Shown: positions 35,935 to 43,874 of the stretch, in pieces
Layout of the letters: each line of letters begins with the position of its first letter
Numbering within the stretch: position 1 is the stretch's first letter
Assembly: GCA_001270045.2 (NCBI GenBank)
Contig: DF970686.1
Location: 1 to 64,000 of the forward strand
Direction: 5' to 3'
Origin: Bacteroidales bacterium 6E
GTDB taxonomy: Bacteria > Bacteroidota > Bacteroidia > Bacteroidales > Prolixibacteraceae
DNA length: 64,000 nt
Notes under the pieces: model-generated
Database searches by the model: none
What the model saw: only the letters and a program-made list of their open reading frames with translations
Told to the model about the DNA's origin: nothing
Made by a program: the position numbers and the translations under genes

Positions 35935-36855
35935 TTATCGCTGCCACATCGAACCGTTTTTGGTTGAAATCCTGGTTAACTCACCTTTGGCAACCAATTC
36001 ATCCAAAACGACTTCGCTCTCCTTTCGGGGTGTTCCCGACAACTCGGAAAACTCTCTGGCCGTGAGGGTTCCAAAAACACTGAACAAAGCATTAAGTTCC
36101 TTATTATAGCCTGATTTTGAAACTTCAGGATATAATTTTGACAATGCATTCTCGAAGATTTCATAAGGTCTTGAACCATAAACAATTTCTTTTGTCTTGC
36201 CATTCTGCGTAAAGAACAAGGTCGGAAAGCCGCGCACACCATATTCCCTGGCCATCTTTAGATCTTCCTCAAACAAGATCCGGGCGCTTCGCTCAGCATC
36301 TGTCTTTAATTTTCCAGTATCCAGTCCGGTTTGCAGGGCAGCCAGTTCAATGACTTCCCAGCGAGCAATGTTCCGTTTCTGCAGGAAAACCATCTCCCTG
36401 AGCTTCCTTAGAAAATCGATTGCCCTCTCTTTGTCCTGCAACTGTGCCGCTTTAAAGGCTATGGAAGGCGGGTAAGAAGAATTCAGGGGATCCTCAAGCC
36501 AAATGTCACCATCAATGGGCATATCGTAGTAAACACTTACCTCATCCCAATGGTGGGCCACATCGGAAGGTTTGCTGATGCCGCCCCCTGAATAACTCCA
36601 GTCGGGCAACAATCCACCCATACGATATTCAAAATCGATGACATGGCCATATTCCAGTTTTAACTTCCTCAACTGAGGTTCAATAGCCCAGCACGCCGAG
36701 CAGATAGGATCAGTGTAATAGATCAACCTGACTGGCTTATCGAAAGACGTAACAGCCGTTTTGATATCTGTAGTTTTGGTCTCCGATGGCAATTCACACA
36801 TCCCGGTTTCGGGATCACAAATAAGTGTATTCTTTTGCAATTCTTTATTTTCCAT
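35935..36855 (-). CDS. DsbA-family oxidoreductase (SpxH/YjbH-like)
   Basis: A 306-residue thioredoxin-fold protein without signal peptide. The active-site C-x-x-C is C52-S-A-C55 after LIYYTDPI, with the helical insertion and a cis-Pro loop RGFPTLFF. This matches the DsbA_5/YjbH group of cytoplasmic DsbA-like proteins, which includes Spx adaptors. An N-terminal pair of cysteines (C13 and C20) precedes the domain. The C-terminal 60 residues (LNALFSVFGTLTAREFSELSG...GELTRIS) read as a winged-helix-like add-on. It is divergent from an HxlR regulator that may sense the same redox stress. Confidence 0.87.
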   Translation of the reverse strand: MENKELQKNTLICDPETGMCELPSETKTTDIKTAVTSFDKPVRLIYYTDPICSACWAIEPQLRKLKLEYGHVIDFEYRMGGLLPDWSYSGGGISKPSDVAHHWDEVSVYYDMPIDGDIWLEDPLNSSYPPSIAFKAAQLQDKERAIDFLRKLREMVFLQKRNIARWEVIELAALQTGLDTGKLKTDAERSARILFEEDLKMAREYGVRGFPTLFFTQNGKTKEIVYGSRPYEIFENALSKLYPEVSKSGYNKELNALFSVFGTLTAREFSELSGTPRKESEVVLDELVAKGELTRISTKNGSMWQR

Positions 36856-36919
36856 GGCAATTATTGTTTATAATGTCGGCAATCAACTGAACAACGAAGG
36901 TCGGCTCCATAATGATTGG

Positions 36920-36927
36920 CAAAGATA
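36920..36927 (-). promoter_or_regulatory. Candidate promoter of the DsbA-like gene
   Basis: An exact TAnnTTTG on the minus strand (TATCTTTG) about 65 bp upstream of the ATG. A -33 element is not evident. Confidence 0.45.
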
Positions 36928-36955
36928 CTTCCTAAATAGTGTACAATCACCATGG

Positions 36956-36971
36956 GTTTCCTTTTGGAAAC
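36956..36971. promoter_or_regulatory. Palindrome between divergent dsbA-like and hxlR genes, candidate HxlR operator
   Basis: GTTTCC and GGAAAC arms (36956-36961 and 36966-36971) surround TTTT. The site lies between the two divergent promoter elements. HxlR-family proteins bind such short palindromes as dimers. Binding here is inferred. Confidence 0.5.
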
Positions 36972-36980
36972 TACTTTCCA

Positions 36981-37012
36981 TTTGGATATCAACGAGGGAT
37001 TCGATAACTTTG
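36981..37012 (+). promoter_or_regulatory. Promoter of the hxlR gene
   Basis: TTTG (36981-36984) and TAACTTTG (37005-37012) are separated by 20 bp, close to the Bacteroidota consensus. The transcript would start near 37019, about 20 nt before the ATG. Confidence 0.7.
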
Positions 37013-37038
37013 AAATGAATTGATTTTATTACAATACC

Positions 37039-37416
37039 ATGAAAAAGAGGGCCGTATTGAATAACTCCCAGGTATGCCAGGTTAGGATATCTGCCATCAG
37101 GGATGCCATGGGGATCCTATCTGGCAAGTGGAAAATCCATATACTGGGGACATTGCTGGAAGGAGAAAAGATGGGTTTCATGGATTTGCTAAGGGAGGTG
37201 GATGGCATTGGGACCAAGATGTTGTCGAAGGAGTTACAGGACCTTGAAATGAACCACCTGGTAAGCCGTGTGGTCCGTGACACCAAACCAGTTACCGTTG
37301 AATATTCCATCACGGAATACGGGCATACCCTTAAGCCCATTATCGATGAAATTGCCCGTTGGGGCATGTCGTACCGGGATTCGATCAAGGAAATCCAGAA
37401 TCCGGCCCAACCATAA
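37039..37416 (+). CDS. HxlR-family transcriptional regulator
   Basis: A 125-residue winged-helix regulator. A cysteine near the N-terminus (C13, QVCQVR) is at the position used for redox or electrophile sensing by HypR/YodB-type members. The family core ALRDAMGILSGKWKIHILGTLLEG-like region is clear at about 20-43. It is followed by the recognition helix segment (IGTKMLSKELQDLEMNHLVSR) and the wing (VEYSITEYGHTL). Its divergent neighbour is a DsbA-like oxidoreductase, suggesting that it represses that gene and itself in a thiol-dependent way. This is inferred from arrangement only. Confidence 0.92.
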   Translation: MKKRAVLNNSQVCQVRISAIRDAMGILSGKWKIHILGTLLEGEKMGFMDLLREVDGIGTKMLSKELQDLEMNHLVSRVVRDTKPVTVEYSITEYGHTLKPIIDEIARWGMSYRDSIKEIQNPAQP

Positions 37417-37459
37417 AACCTGTTCTCAGACCTATAACGCGCAACCAATAACCTAACCT

Positions 37460-38923
37460 ATGAAAAAAGCAACGTTTCTCATCCTGATCATTGTATTTGG
37501 CTTCCTTGCCTCAGCCATTGCAGGCAATCCCAAATACAGGGTGGTCATATTGACAGACCAGACGCACGATGACGGGAATTCCCTGATCCGATACCTTTAT
37601 TATTCGCATCTCTTCGACACGGAGGCGATTATTGTGACTCCTCAGCTTCCCGATTTTAATCACAACGATCCGGGACCCTGGAACAAGGCACAATCGATCA
37701 TCCACGCCTATGAAAAGGAGTACCCGCAACTGAAGAAACACCAGGGAGACCTGATTCCCCCGGAACAGCTGCGCAAGGTTACGAAAAAAGGGCGGGGTGC
37801 CCTTCCCATCATCTGGTTGACCAACAGCCGGAAATTTTCAGGAGAGATTGCCGGTCGGCATGTCGAAAGCAGCTGGGGAGACATCAATTTTCAAGACTGG
37901 ATTGGCGAAGGTTTGAATCCCAACGGAGAGTCCAAGGATTCGGAAGGCAGCGAATTCCTGTTGGAAGTTTTCAGCAAAAGAGACGACCGGCCTATTTATG
38001 TACAATCCTGGGGAGGTCCCATTACATTGGTTCAGGCCTTATATCGTTACAGGCAAAAATACGGGGATAAAAAGTATGTTAAATTATTGGCAAAACTTCA
38101 CGTATTCGGTATTCTTCTCCAGGATATCACATTTGACTATCTTATCAGTCTGGATGAAGTAAAAACCCATGGCTGCCTGAACATGGGCGACACAAAATCA
38201 ACTTACACTGGTGAGCGGGCCAATCCCAGGTGGCTCCTGCTTGACGAGGGTCATTTCTGGAAATACATTTCGGTGATGAAACAGAGTGAAGTAAACGGAC
38301 ACGGCGTCATGTCAAACCTCTATGATCATGGTGGCGAAGGTGATACCCCCGCTTTTCTTTATCTGATCAGTGCAGCCCTGGGATTGAATGATCCGGCCGA
38401 TCCGACCATGGGAAGCTGGGGAACGATGTTTAAAAAGATGGAAGGCCCCTTTCCCGCAAACTATTTCTCAACCTGCAAGGTGGATGCCAATGAGCTGATG
38501 CGGTGGGTACCTGATGTGAAGAATAGCTTCATGAACCGGCTGGATTGGTCATTAAAAGAACCTGAAGAGGTAAACCATGAACCAGTTGCGGTGATAGGCA
38601 AGGATCGCGGTAACCGCATCATCAGGATGAAAGTTGAACCCGGAAAGACCTTGCAACTGGATGCATCGGGATCATTTGACCCTGACAGGGACCAGATTTC
38701 CTTTCAATGGTTTGTGTATGAAAGTGCCGGCACCTATGTTGGAAATGTCATGCCGGGAAACGAGACCAGTTCGATCCTGAATCTGAAAGTTCCCAAAGAT
38801 TTGGGAGAGAAGGAGATTCATCTGATTCTCGAGGTTCGTGATAATGGTACGCCGTCCCTGGTAACCTATCGCAGGGTTATACTGCAAAACCGGCAGGCAC
38901 CTCGACCATCTTCCCTTCCATAG
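37460..38923 (+). CDS. DUF1593 exported nucleoside-hydrolase-like protein
   Basis: A 487-residue exported protein with signal peptide MKKATFLILIIVFGFLASAIAG. Residues 25-330 form the DUF1593 domain, with the inosine/uridine hydrolase-like opening RVVILTDQTHDDGNSLIRYLYYS (acidic metal-binding cluster) and later GHFWKYISVMKQSEVNGHGVMSNLYDHGGEGDTPAFLYLI. An Ig-like C-terminal domain (about 380-475, LQLDASGSFDPDRDQISFQWFVYES) follows, as in Sde182-type proteins reported to bind cellulose. The true substrate is unknown. Its last 47 bp overlap the opposing miaB gene. Confidence 0.88.
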   Translation: MKKATFLILIIVFGFLASAIAGNPKYRVVILTDQTHDDGNSLIRYLYYSHLFDTEAIIVTPQLPDFNHNDPGPWNKAQSIIHAYEKEYPQLKKHQGDLIPPEQLRKVTKKGRGALPIIWLTNSRKFSGEIAGRHVESSWGDINFQDWIGEGLNPNGESKDSEGSEFLLEVFSKRDDRPIYVQSWGGPITLVQALYRYRQKYGDKKYVKLLAKLHVFGILLQDITFDYLISLDEVKTHGCLNMGDTKSTYTGERANPRWLLLDEGHFWKYISVMKQSEVNGHGVMSNLYDHGGEGDTPAFLYLISAALGLNDPADPTMGSWGTMFKKMEGPFPANYFSTCKVDANELMRWVPDVKNSFMNRLDWSLKEPEEVNHEPVAVIGKDRGNRIIRMKVEPGKTLQLDASGSFDPDRDQISFQWFVYESAGTYVGNVMPGNETSSILNLKVPKDLGEKEIHLILEVRDNGTPSLVTYRRVILQNRQAPRPSSLP

Positions 38924-40223
38924 AGAAGTCGGTAGCCGAGGTAATTTCCACATCCACGAACTGCCCGACCAGTGATTCGTCATCAGAGGAGAAACGGACA
39001 ATCAGCTTACCCTCGGTAAGGGCGCTCAGGTAACCTTCCTTGCGGTCGTTGCCCCGGACCAACACGCGCATTTTCTTTCCGACGAGGCCCTCATTGTAGG
39101 CCAGGTTGTGCTTACGAAGTTCGTCGGTGAGGATGTGCAGCCTCTTTTTCTTTTCGTCCAGAGGGATATCATCGGCCCAGCGATGGCTAACGGCACCGGG
39201 GCGTGGCGAATAGATGGCAGTATATGACATGTTGAAACGGAATTCTTCCATTGCCTTGCGGGTATTCTCAAACTGCTCATCGGTCTCCCCGGTAAATCCG
39301 ACAATGATATCGGTAAAAAGGGTCGCTTCGGGAATCAGTCGTCTGATGGAGTGAACAATCTGGCGGTATCTTTCCATGTTGTGCTTTCGGTTCATCCGCA
39401 TCAGCACCTTGTCGTCGCCACTCTGCATGGGTAGGTGGAACTGCTTGCCAAGTACCTTGTAGGCTGCAATGGTTTCGATGACGTCATCGCTCATGTCGCG
39501 AGGATGGGGAGAGGTAAAGTACACCCAGAATTCCCTGTCGAGGCGGTTACCCAGTTCCCCGATGGCTTTCAGCAGCTGGGCGAAACTGATCTCCTCCCCT
39601 TTCTTGTCGAGGCCATATGAATTCACGTTTTGTCCCAACAGTGTAATCGTTTTGTAGCCATCCATGACCAGCTGTTCCACTTCGGCAAGGATATCACCCG
39701 ATGCCCTGGAAACTTCGCGACCACGGGTATATGGTACTGCACAGAAAGTACAGAACTTGTCGCAGCCGTTCTGGATTGGGATGAATGCCTCAAACTCGGA
39801 CTTATAGGAAGGCTTTACGCTCCAGAAAGCCTCAATATTCTCGTTGTGCGGATCGATTCCCGACTTCAGGTGGGTGGGAGTGGTAATACCATAATGGCTG
39901 ATCATCTGCGGCAATTTCGGCAAGTCCTTCATCTGGAAGGTAATGTCAAAAAGCTTCAGGAACCGTTCATGGTCATTTGGAAGGATACACCCGGAGATAA
40001 AGGTGATCAGGTTTTTGCGGGCTTTCCACTGGTTCCATTTATGGATTCGTGTATATACTTTGTCGATTGCCTTCTGCCTGACCGAACATGCCAGAATTCC
40101 AATCAATCCAGCCTCTTCTTCATTGTCGGTCCACTCATATCCAGCCTTCTCGAGAACGGCGGAAACCCGTTCGCTGTCCGACATATTCATCTGGCACCCC
40201 AGCGTGATCACATGATATTTCAT
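38877..40223 (-). CDS. miaB: MiaB-type radical SAM tRNA methylthiotransferase
   Basis: A 448-residue enzyme that adds a methylthio group to N6-isopentenyladenosine in tRNA, using two iron-sulfur clusters. The N-terminal UPF0004 domain has its three cysteines (LGCQMN, LACSV, SGCIL). The radical SAM motif is CDKFCTFC followed by AVPYTRGRE, and a TRAM domain ends the protein (MRVLVRGNDRK...VDVEITSATDF). The opening YHVITLGCQMN and an insert-poor N-domain differ from the commonest MiaB sequences, so it may be a divergent subtype with related specificity. Convergent overlap with the DUF1593 gene is 47 bp. Confidence 0.88.
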   Translation of the reverse strand: MKYHVITLGCQMNMSDSERVSAVLEKAGYEWTDNEEEAGLIGILACSVRQKAIDKVYTRIHKWNQWKARKNLITFISGCILPNDHERFLKLFDITFQMKDLPKLPQMISHYGITTPTHLKSGIDPHNENIEAFWSVKPSYKSEFEAFIPIQNGCDKFCTFCAVPYTRGREVSRASGDILAEVEQLVMDGYKTITLLGQNVNSYGLDKKGEEISFAQLLKAIGELGNRLDREFWVYFTSPHPRDMSDDVIETIAAYKVLGKQFHLPMQSGDDKVLMRMNRKHNMERYRQIVHSIRRLIPEATLFTDIIVGFTGETDEQFENTRKAMEEFRFNMSYTAIYSPRPGAVSHRWADDIPLDEKKKRLHILTDELRKHNLAYNEGLVGKKMRVLVRGNDRKEGYLSALTEGKLIVRFSSDDESLVGQFVDVEITSATDFSMEGKMVEVPAGFAV

Positions 40224-40290
40224 TTTCTGTTTCCTCTCTTTTTAACTACTTCAAACAAATGCTCTCTCTCACATAACATCCCTGCAAAGT

Positions 40291-40935
40291 CTAAAAATAG
40301 ACTTCCGAATAAATATTGGAAACGGGAATCCCTTTTCCGGTCAATATGTCAAAAACATCGCCGATCATCTGGCTGTTTCCACAAAGGAAACAATGCGTTG
40401 CCGGCTTCAGTTGCAAAGTTCGCAAATAATCGCTTACCCTGCCATGGAAATGGCCAGCGTCATCCCTGCTGGTGCACAAAACCACCCTCTGCGGATCAAA
40501 ATCAGCATGGTCATATGCTTCAATGGCATACCTGACACCATGCACCAGTCGGTATTCCATGCCCGGATGTGTCCTTACAAAGCTATGAAACGGACTGATG
40601 CCCGTTCCGGAGGCGATGAACAGGAAATCGGAGGGTGTAAATGCTCCCGGATGGAATTTGAAAAATCCAAACGGACCGTCCACATCCAGCTGGTCACCTG
40701 GCTTCAGCTTTTTCAGCCTTCCCGAAACCTTACCTCCCTGTACTTCGCGAACCAGGATTTCGAGATAATCGTCCTGTTCGCCACTATAGACAGAGTACTC
40801 GCGCCGTTCACCTGTCCTGACATCCCCGACCGTAATAAACTGGCCAGTCTGAAACTGCAGATTCTTTCTTTCCAAGCGAACCACAAATGTTTCAGGTGTG
40901 ATCTCGCGTAAAGACAGGACTAGATGACGATTCAA
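40291..40935 (-). CDS. FAD/NAD(P)-binding oxidoreductase (ferredoxin-NADP reductase-like)
   Basis: A 214-residue FNR-fold reductase. The FAD-binding barrel shows RREYSVYS (R-x-Y-S) and the GPFGFFKF phosphate loop. The NAD(P) domain has FIASGTGISPFHSF and ends NSQMIGDVFDILTGKGIPVSNIYSEVYF with the terminal aromatic. No ferredoxin domain is fused, so it needs a separate electron partner (ferredoxin or flavodoxin). It is compact for the family but complete. Confidence 0.9.
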   Translation of the reverse strand: MNRHLVLSLREITPETFVVRLERKNLQFQTGQFITVGDVRTGERREYSVYSGEQDDYLEILVREVQGGKVSGRLKKLKPGDQLDVDGPFGFFKFHPGAFTPSDFLFIASGTGISPFHSFVRTHPGMEYRLVHGVRYAIEAYDHADFDPQRVVLCTSRDDAGHFHGRVSDYLRTLQLKPATHCFLCGNSQMIGDVFDILTGKGIPVSNIYSEVYF

Positions 40936-40968
40936 AGATTCTAAATTAAAATGAATTTAAATTGGGTG

Positions 40969-40998
40969 CAAAACTATGAAAATTCATCCAAAAACAAA
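40969..40998 (-). promoter_or_regulatory. Promoter of the FNR-like reductase gene
   Basis: On the minus strand, TTTG (40998-40995), an 18-bp spacer and TAGTTTTG (40976-40969) match the Bacteroidota consensus. The leader before the ATG at 40935 would be about 27 nt. Confidence 0.65.
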
Positions 40999-41032
40999 CA
41001 GAATTGCATGTGACTTAAACGAAACCAGACTG

Positions 41033-41485
41033 TTAACGGTTTTTGCGACGCCAGTCCCACGGAGCCACTGGTTCATTGTCGCGCCACAGTCCCTTGCGGG
41101 TATTCCTGGCCTCACGTTCGAGGTTGGCCAACGATTGGTCCCTGTTGCCACGGTAATGCCAGGCGAGACCGGCTTTCAAAAGCGCCTTGTTGACATTGAC
41201 GTCACCAGCCCATACAATTGCCAGAGTCCGACCATACTGGTCCTCACCGACCTTCTCGATTTTGACGGTTTTACCCATGCAATAAGAGGCGGTATACTGC
41301 CGGGCCGCATTCCCAAAAGGCTGACCGATTTCAGGGCAGTCGATTCCCTCCAGCCTGACCCTGATTTGTTTGTTTTTGGAATCCTGCACGGTGATGGTAT
41401 CCCCGTCGGCTACCCTGATAACCTTGGCATCGAAGGATTCGGCATTCAAAAGAAAAGCCATGAGTATGATTGAGAGCCACTTCAT
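41033..41485 (-). CDS. Thermonuclease-family (SNase) exported nuclease
   Basis: 150 residues from the ATG at 41485. A further ATG at 41506 overlaps the -7 element, so it is rejected. A short signal peptide (MKWLSIILMAFLLNAESF) precedes an SNase domain with the three catalytic parts: DGDTI, VRLEGIDCPE (Arg), and the QYGRTLA loop (Arg). Such enzymes hydrolyse DNA and RNA at phosphodiester bonds with calcium and are secreted or periplasmic. It is a standalone gene. Confidence 0.92.
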   Translation of the reverse strand: MKWLSIILMAFLLNAESFDAKVIRVADGDTITVQDSKNKQIRVRLEGIDCPEIGQPFGNAARQYTASYCMGKTVKIEKVGEDQYGRTLAIVWAGDVNVNKALLKAGLAWHYRGNRDQSLANLEREARNTRKGLWRDNEPVAPWDWRRKNR

Positions 41486-41503
41486 AGGTTGAATATTTAC
41501 CTG

Positions 41504-41511
41504 CAAAATTA
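41504..41511 (-). promoter_or_regulatory. Candidate promoter of the thermonuclease gene
   Basis: An exact TAATTTTG on the minus strand, giving a leader of about 12 nt to the ATG at 41485. No obvious -33 TTTG was found. Confidence 0.5.
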
Positions 41512-41572
41512 AGAAAATTCAGGTAGCGGAAAGTTTTACACATGAATCCTCCTATATCAACCATATAAATAT

Positions 41573-41580
41573 TAGCTTTG
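41573..41580 (+). promoter_or_regulatory. Candidate promoter of the DUF1080 operon
   Basis: An exact TAGCTTTG about 33 bp before the ATG at 41614. It overlaps the longest open frame, which supports the later start. No good -33 element was seen. Confidence 0.5.
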
Positions 41581-41613
41581 AATGTATTGATAATAAACAT
41601 TAAACCATCCGTT

Positions 41614-43080
41614 ATGAAAACCATTTATCTTGGGATTTGGATAATCCTGTTTGCCTTTGTTTCGTGTACCACCTCTCCTAAAGGAGAATGGCAAGACCTT
41701 TTCAACGGAAAGGACCTGACAGGCTGGAAGGCGAACGAAAATCCGGAAAGTTTCCAAATCGAGGACGGCGCGATTGTCGCTTCGGGTCCCAGAAGCCATT
41801 TGTTCCTGGAAACCAAAAAGCCATTCCGTAATTTTGAACTGACAGCCAACGTAAAATCGCTACCCGGATCCAACTCAGGCATTTATTTTCACACCAGCTT
41901 CCAGGATGAAGGCTGGCCATCAGTTGGTTATGAAGTCCAGGTCAACAATACACAGGTTGGTGAACACAATATGCATGAAAGTAAGAAAACCGGTAGTCTT
42001 TACGGAATCCGAAATGTGTATTATCAAATCGCACAAAACGACGAATGGTTCACATTACGTGTCAGGGTCGTGGAAAACCGGGTTGAGGTATTCGTGAACG
42101 AGCACCAGGTTGTCGACTATATCCAACCGGATACCCCTTGGAGAAACGATGAATTCAAAAACCGATTGATGGGATCAGGCACTTTTGCGATTCAGGCCCA
42201 TGATGAAAACAGCAAGGTTTTTTATAAGGATATCAAGGTCCGTAGGCTTCCCGATGGAGAGAAAACCGCAATGAAGGTGGAGGAGGAATGGGATGCAACA
42301 GTTACCAGACTGATGGCAGCCGGCTTTCCCCTGGTCGATTTCCATGCACACCTGAAAGGAGGACTGACCATCGAGGACGTGAAAGAATATTCACTTACCC
42401 AAGGTATTAACTACGGACTTGCCCCCAACTGCGGACTGCATTTCCCGGTAACTGATGACGCTTCATTGGCCACCTATATGGACACGGTAAGGGGACAGCC
42501 GATATTCAGGGGCATGCAGGCCGAAGGACGTGAATGGATCACCCTGTTCTCACCCGAAGCCGTGGCTAAATTTGACTACGTTTTCACCGATGCCATGACT
42601 TTCACCGACTCAAAAGGTCGCAGAAACAGGATCTGGATCAAGGAAGAAGTATGGGTTGATGACAAACAGCAGTTCATGGACCAGATGGTCGGCAAAATAG
42701 AAGCCATCATGTCGCAGGAACCCGTCGACATCTACGTGAATCCGACTGTCCTCCCCGATGAGCTGATGCCCGAACACGCGGAACTCTGGACAAAAGAACG
42801 GATGGCCAGGGTGATAAAAGTGCTGGCCGACAACCAAATTGCATTGGAAATCAATGCCCGGTATAAAACACCCAGTGCCGAAATGATCAAAATGGCCAAG
42901 GAAGCCGGATTGAAGTTTTCATTTGGAACCAACAATACCGGCAAAGATCTCGGCCGGCTCGAGTATTGCATCCAGATGATCGAAGAGTGTAACCTCACTC
43001 CCGGAGACATCTTCATGCCAAAGCCCCACAACCTGAAACCTGTTCTGGTGAAGGGGTTGCCTGAAAAAATTACCGGATAA
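41614..43080 (+). CDS. Lipoprotein: DUF1080 (3-keto-disaccharide hydrolase-like) fused to a PHP/amidohydrolase-like domain
   Basis: 488 residues with lipobox VSC (Cys18). Residues 28-210 form a DUF1080 concanavalin-like domain (WQDLFNGKDLTGWKANEN, SGIYFHTSFQDEGWPSVGYEVQVNN, the signature block around YGIRNVYYQ, and FYKDIKVRRL). A linker leads to a second domain (about 240-488) opening FPLVDFHAHLKGG, with the D-x-H-x-H metal motif of PHP/amidohydrolase TIM barrels. It continues with FSFGTNNTGKDLGRLEYCIQMIEE, a PHP-like end. DUF1080 proteins include 3-keto-glycoside hydrolases, and the second reaction is unknown. It is followed 21 bp later by another DUF1080 gene. Confidence 0.85.
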   Translation: MKTIYLGIWIILFAFVSCTTSPKGEWQDLFNGKDLTGWKANENPESFQIEDGAIVASGPRSHLFLETKKPFRNFELTANVKSLPGSNSGIYFHTSFQDEGWPSVGYEVQVNNTQVGEHNMHESKKTGSLYGIRNVYYQIAQNDEWFTLRVRVVENRVEVFVNEHQVVDYIQPDTPWRNDEFKNRLMGSGTFAIQAHDENSKVFYKDIKVRRLPDGEKTAMKVEEEWDATVTRLMAAGFPLVDFHAHLKGGLTIEDVKEYSLTQGINYGLAPNCGLHFPVTDDASLATYMDTVRGQPIFRGMQAEGREWITLFSPEAVAKFDYVFTDAMTFTDSKGRRNRIWIKEEVWVDDKQQFMDQMVGKIEAIMSQEPVDIYVNPTVLPDELMPEHAELWTKERMARVIKVLADNQIALEINARYKTPSAEMIKMAKEAGLKFSFGTNNTGKDLGRLEYCIQMIEECNLTPGDIFMPKPHNLKPVLVKGLPEKITG

Positions 43081-43101
43081 ACCTATCATTTTCATCATAC
43101 C

Positions 43102-43869
43102 ATGAAAAAGGCAATCATCTTTCTGCTGCTGGCATCCCTGGTGATGCCTGCAGCAGCATCAGGAAAAAAGTCCCTATTTAACGGGAAAAATCTGGATGGC
43201 TGGTACACCTTCCTGAAAGACAAGGGAAAAGACAATGATCCCAATCAGGTGTTTACCGTCGCAAACGGCATGATACGTATATCAGGGGAAGAATTCGGTT
43301 GTATCACTACGGATGAAGAGTTCGAAAACTACCGCCTTACGGTGAAATTCAAATGGGGAAGCAAAACATGGGCACCCCGCATTGACAGGGCCCGGGACAG
43401 TGGAATCCTGCTTCATTCGGTTGGCGAGGACGGAGGTTCAGACGGCACTTGGATGTATTCCATTGAATGTCAGATGATCGAGGGAGGAACCGGGGATATC
43501 ATCGTTGTTGGCGATGGGAGTAAAGATTTCTCCGTTACAGTCCCTTCAGCCCCCGAAAAACAAGGCAGCTCACCTGTTTTTATGCCTGGTGGTAATCCGG
43601 TCACGGTCAATGCAGGGCGCGTCAATTGGCAATACAGGGATCCTGCATGGAAAGATGTTTTGGGATTTAGGGGAAAACATGATGTTGAAAAGCAAGTTGG
43701 GAAATGGAATACCATTGTCTGTGAGGTAAAGGGAGACAACCTGATGATATACCTGAACGGGAAACTCGTTAACCAAGCCATGGCTGTAAAACCATCAAAG
43801 GGGAGAATCCAGATTCAGTCGGAAGGGGCAGAGTTATTTGTAAAGGAAGTGACCGTCAGGCAACTTTAA
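43102..43869 (+). CDS. DUF1080 exported protein
   Basis: A 255-residue exported protein (signal peptide MKKAIIFLLLASLVMPAAAS). A single DUF1080 (3-keto-disaccharide hydrolase-like) domain fills it: KSLFNGKNLDGWYTF, FENYRLTVKFKWGSK, DSGILLHSVG, WMYSIECQMIEGGTGDIIVV, WNTIVCEVKGDNLMIYLNGKLVNQ and GRIQIQSEGAELFVKEVTVRQL. The family's concanavalin-type fold is complete. It is paired with the DUF1080-PHP fusion upstream (21 bp), so the two probably process the same oxidised glycoside. The inferred role is hydrolysis of 3-keto sugars. Confidence 0.9.
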   Translation: MKKAIIFLLLASLVMPAAASGKKSLFNGKNLDGWYTFLKDKGKDNDPNQVFTVANGMIRISGEEFGCITTDEEFENYRLTVKFKWGSKTWAPRIDRARDSGILLHSVGEDGGSDGTWMYSIECQMIEGGTGDIIVVGDGSKDFSVTVPSAPEKQGSSPVFMPGGNPVTVNAGRVNWQYRDPAWKDVLGFRGKHDVEKQVGKWNTIVCEVKGDNLMIYLNGKLVNQAMAVKPSKGRIQIQSEGAELFVKEVTVRQL

Positions 43870-43874
43870 GACAA

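Noticed and set aside
39630-40535. Long plus-strand frame opposite miaB
   Set aside because: It spans the miaB/flavin reductase boundary antisense to both and shows no protein-like features.
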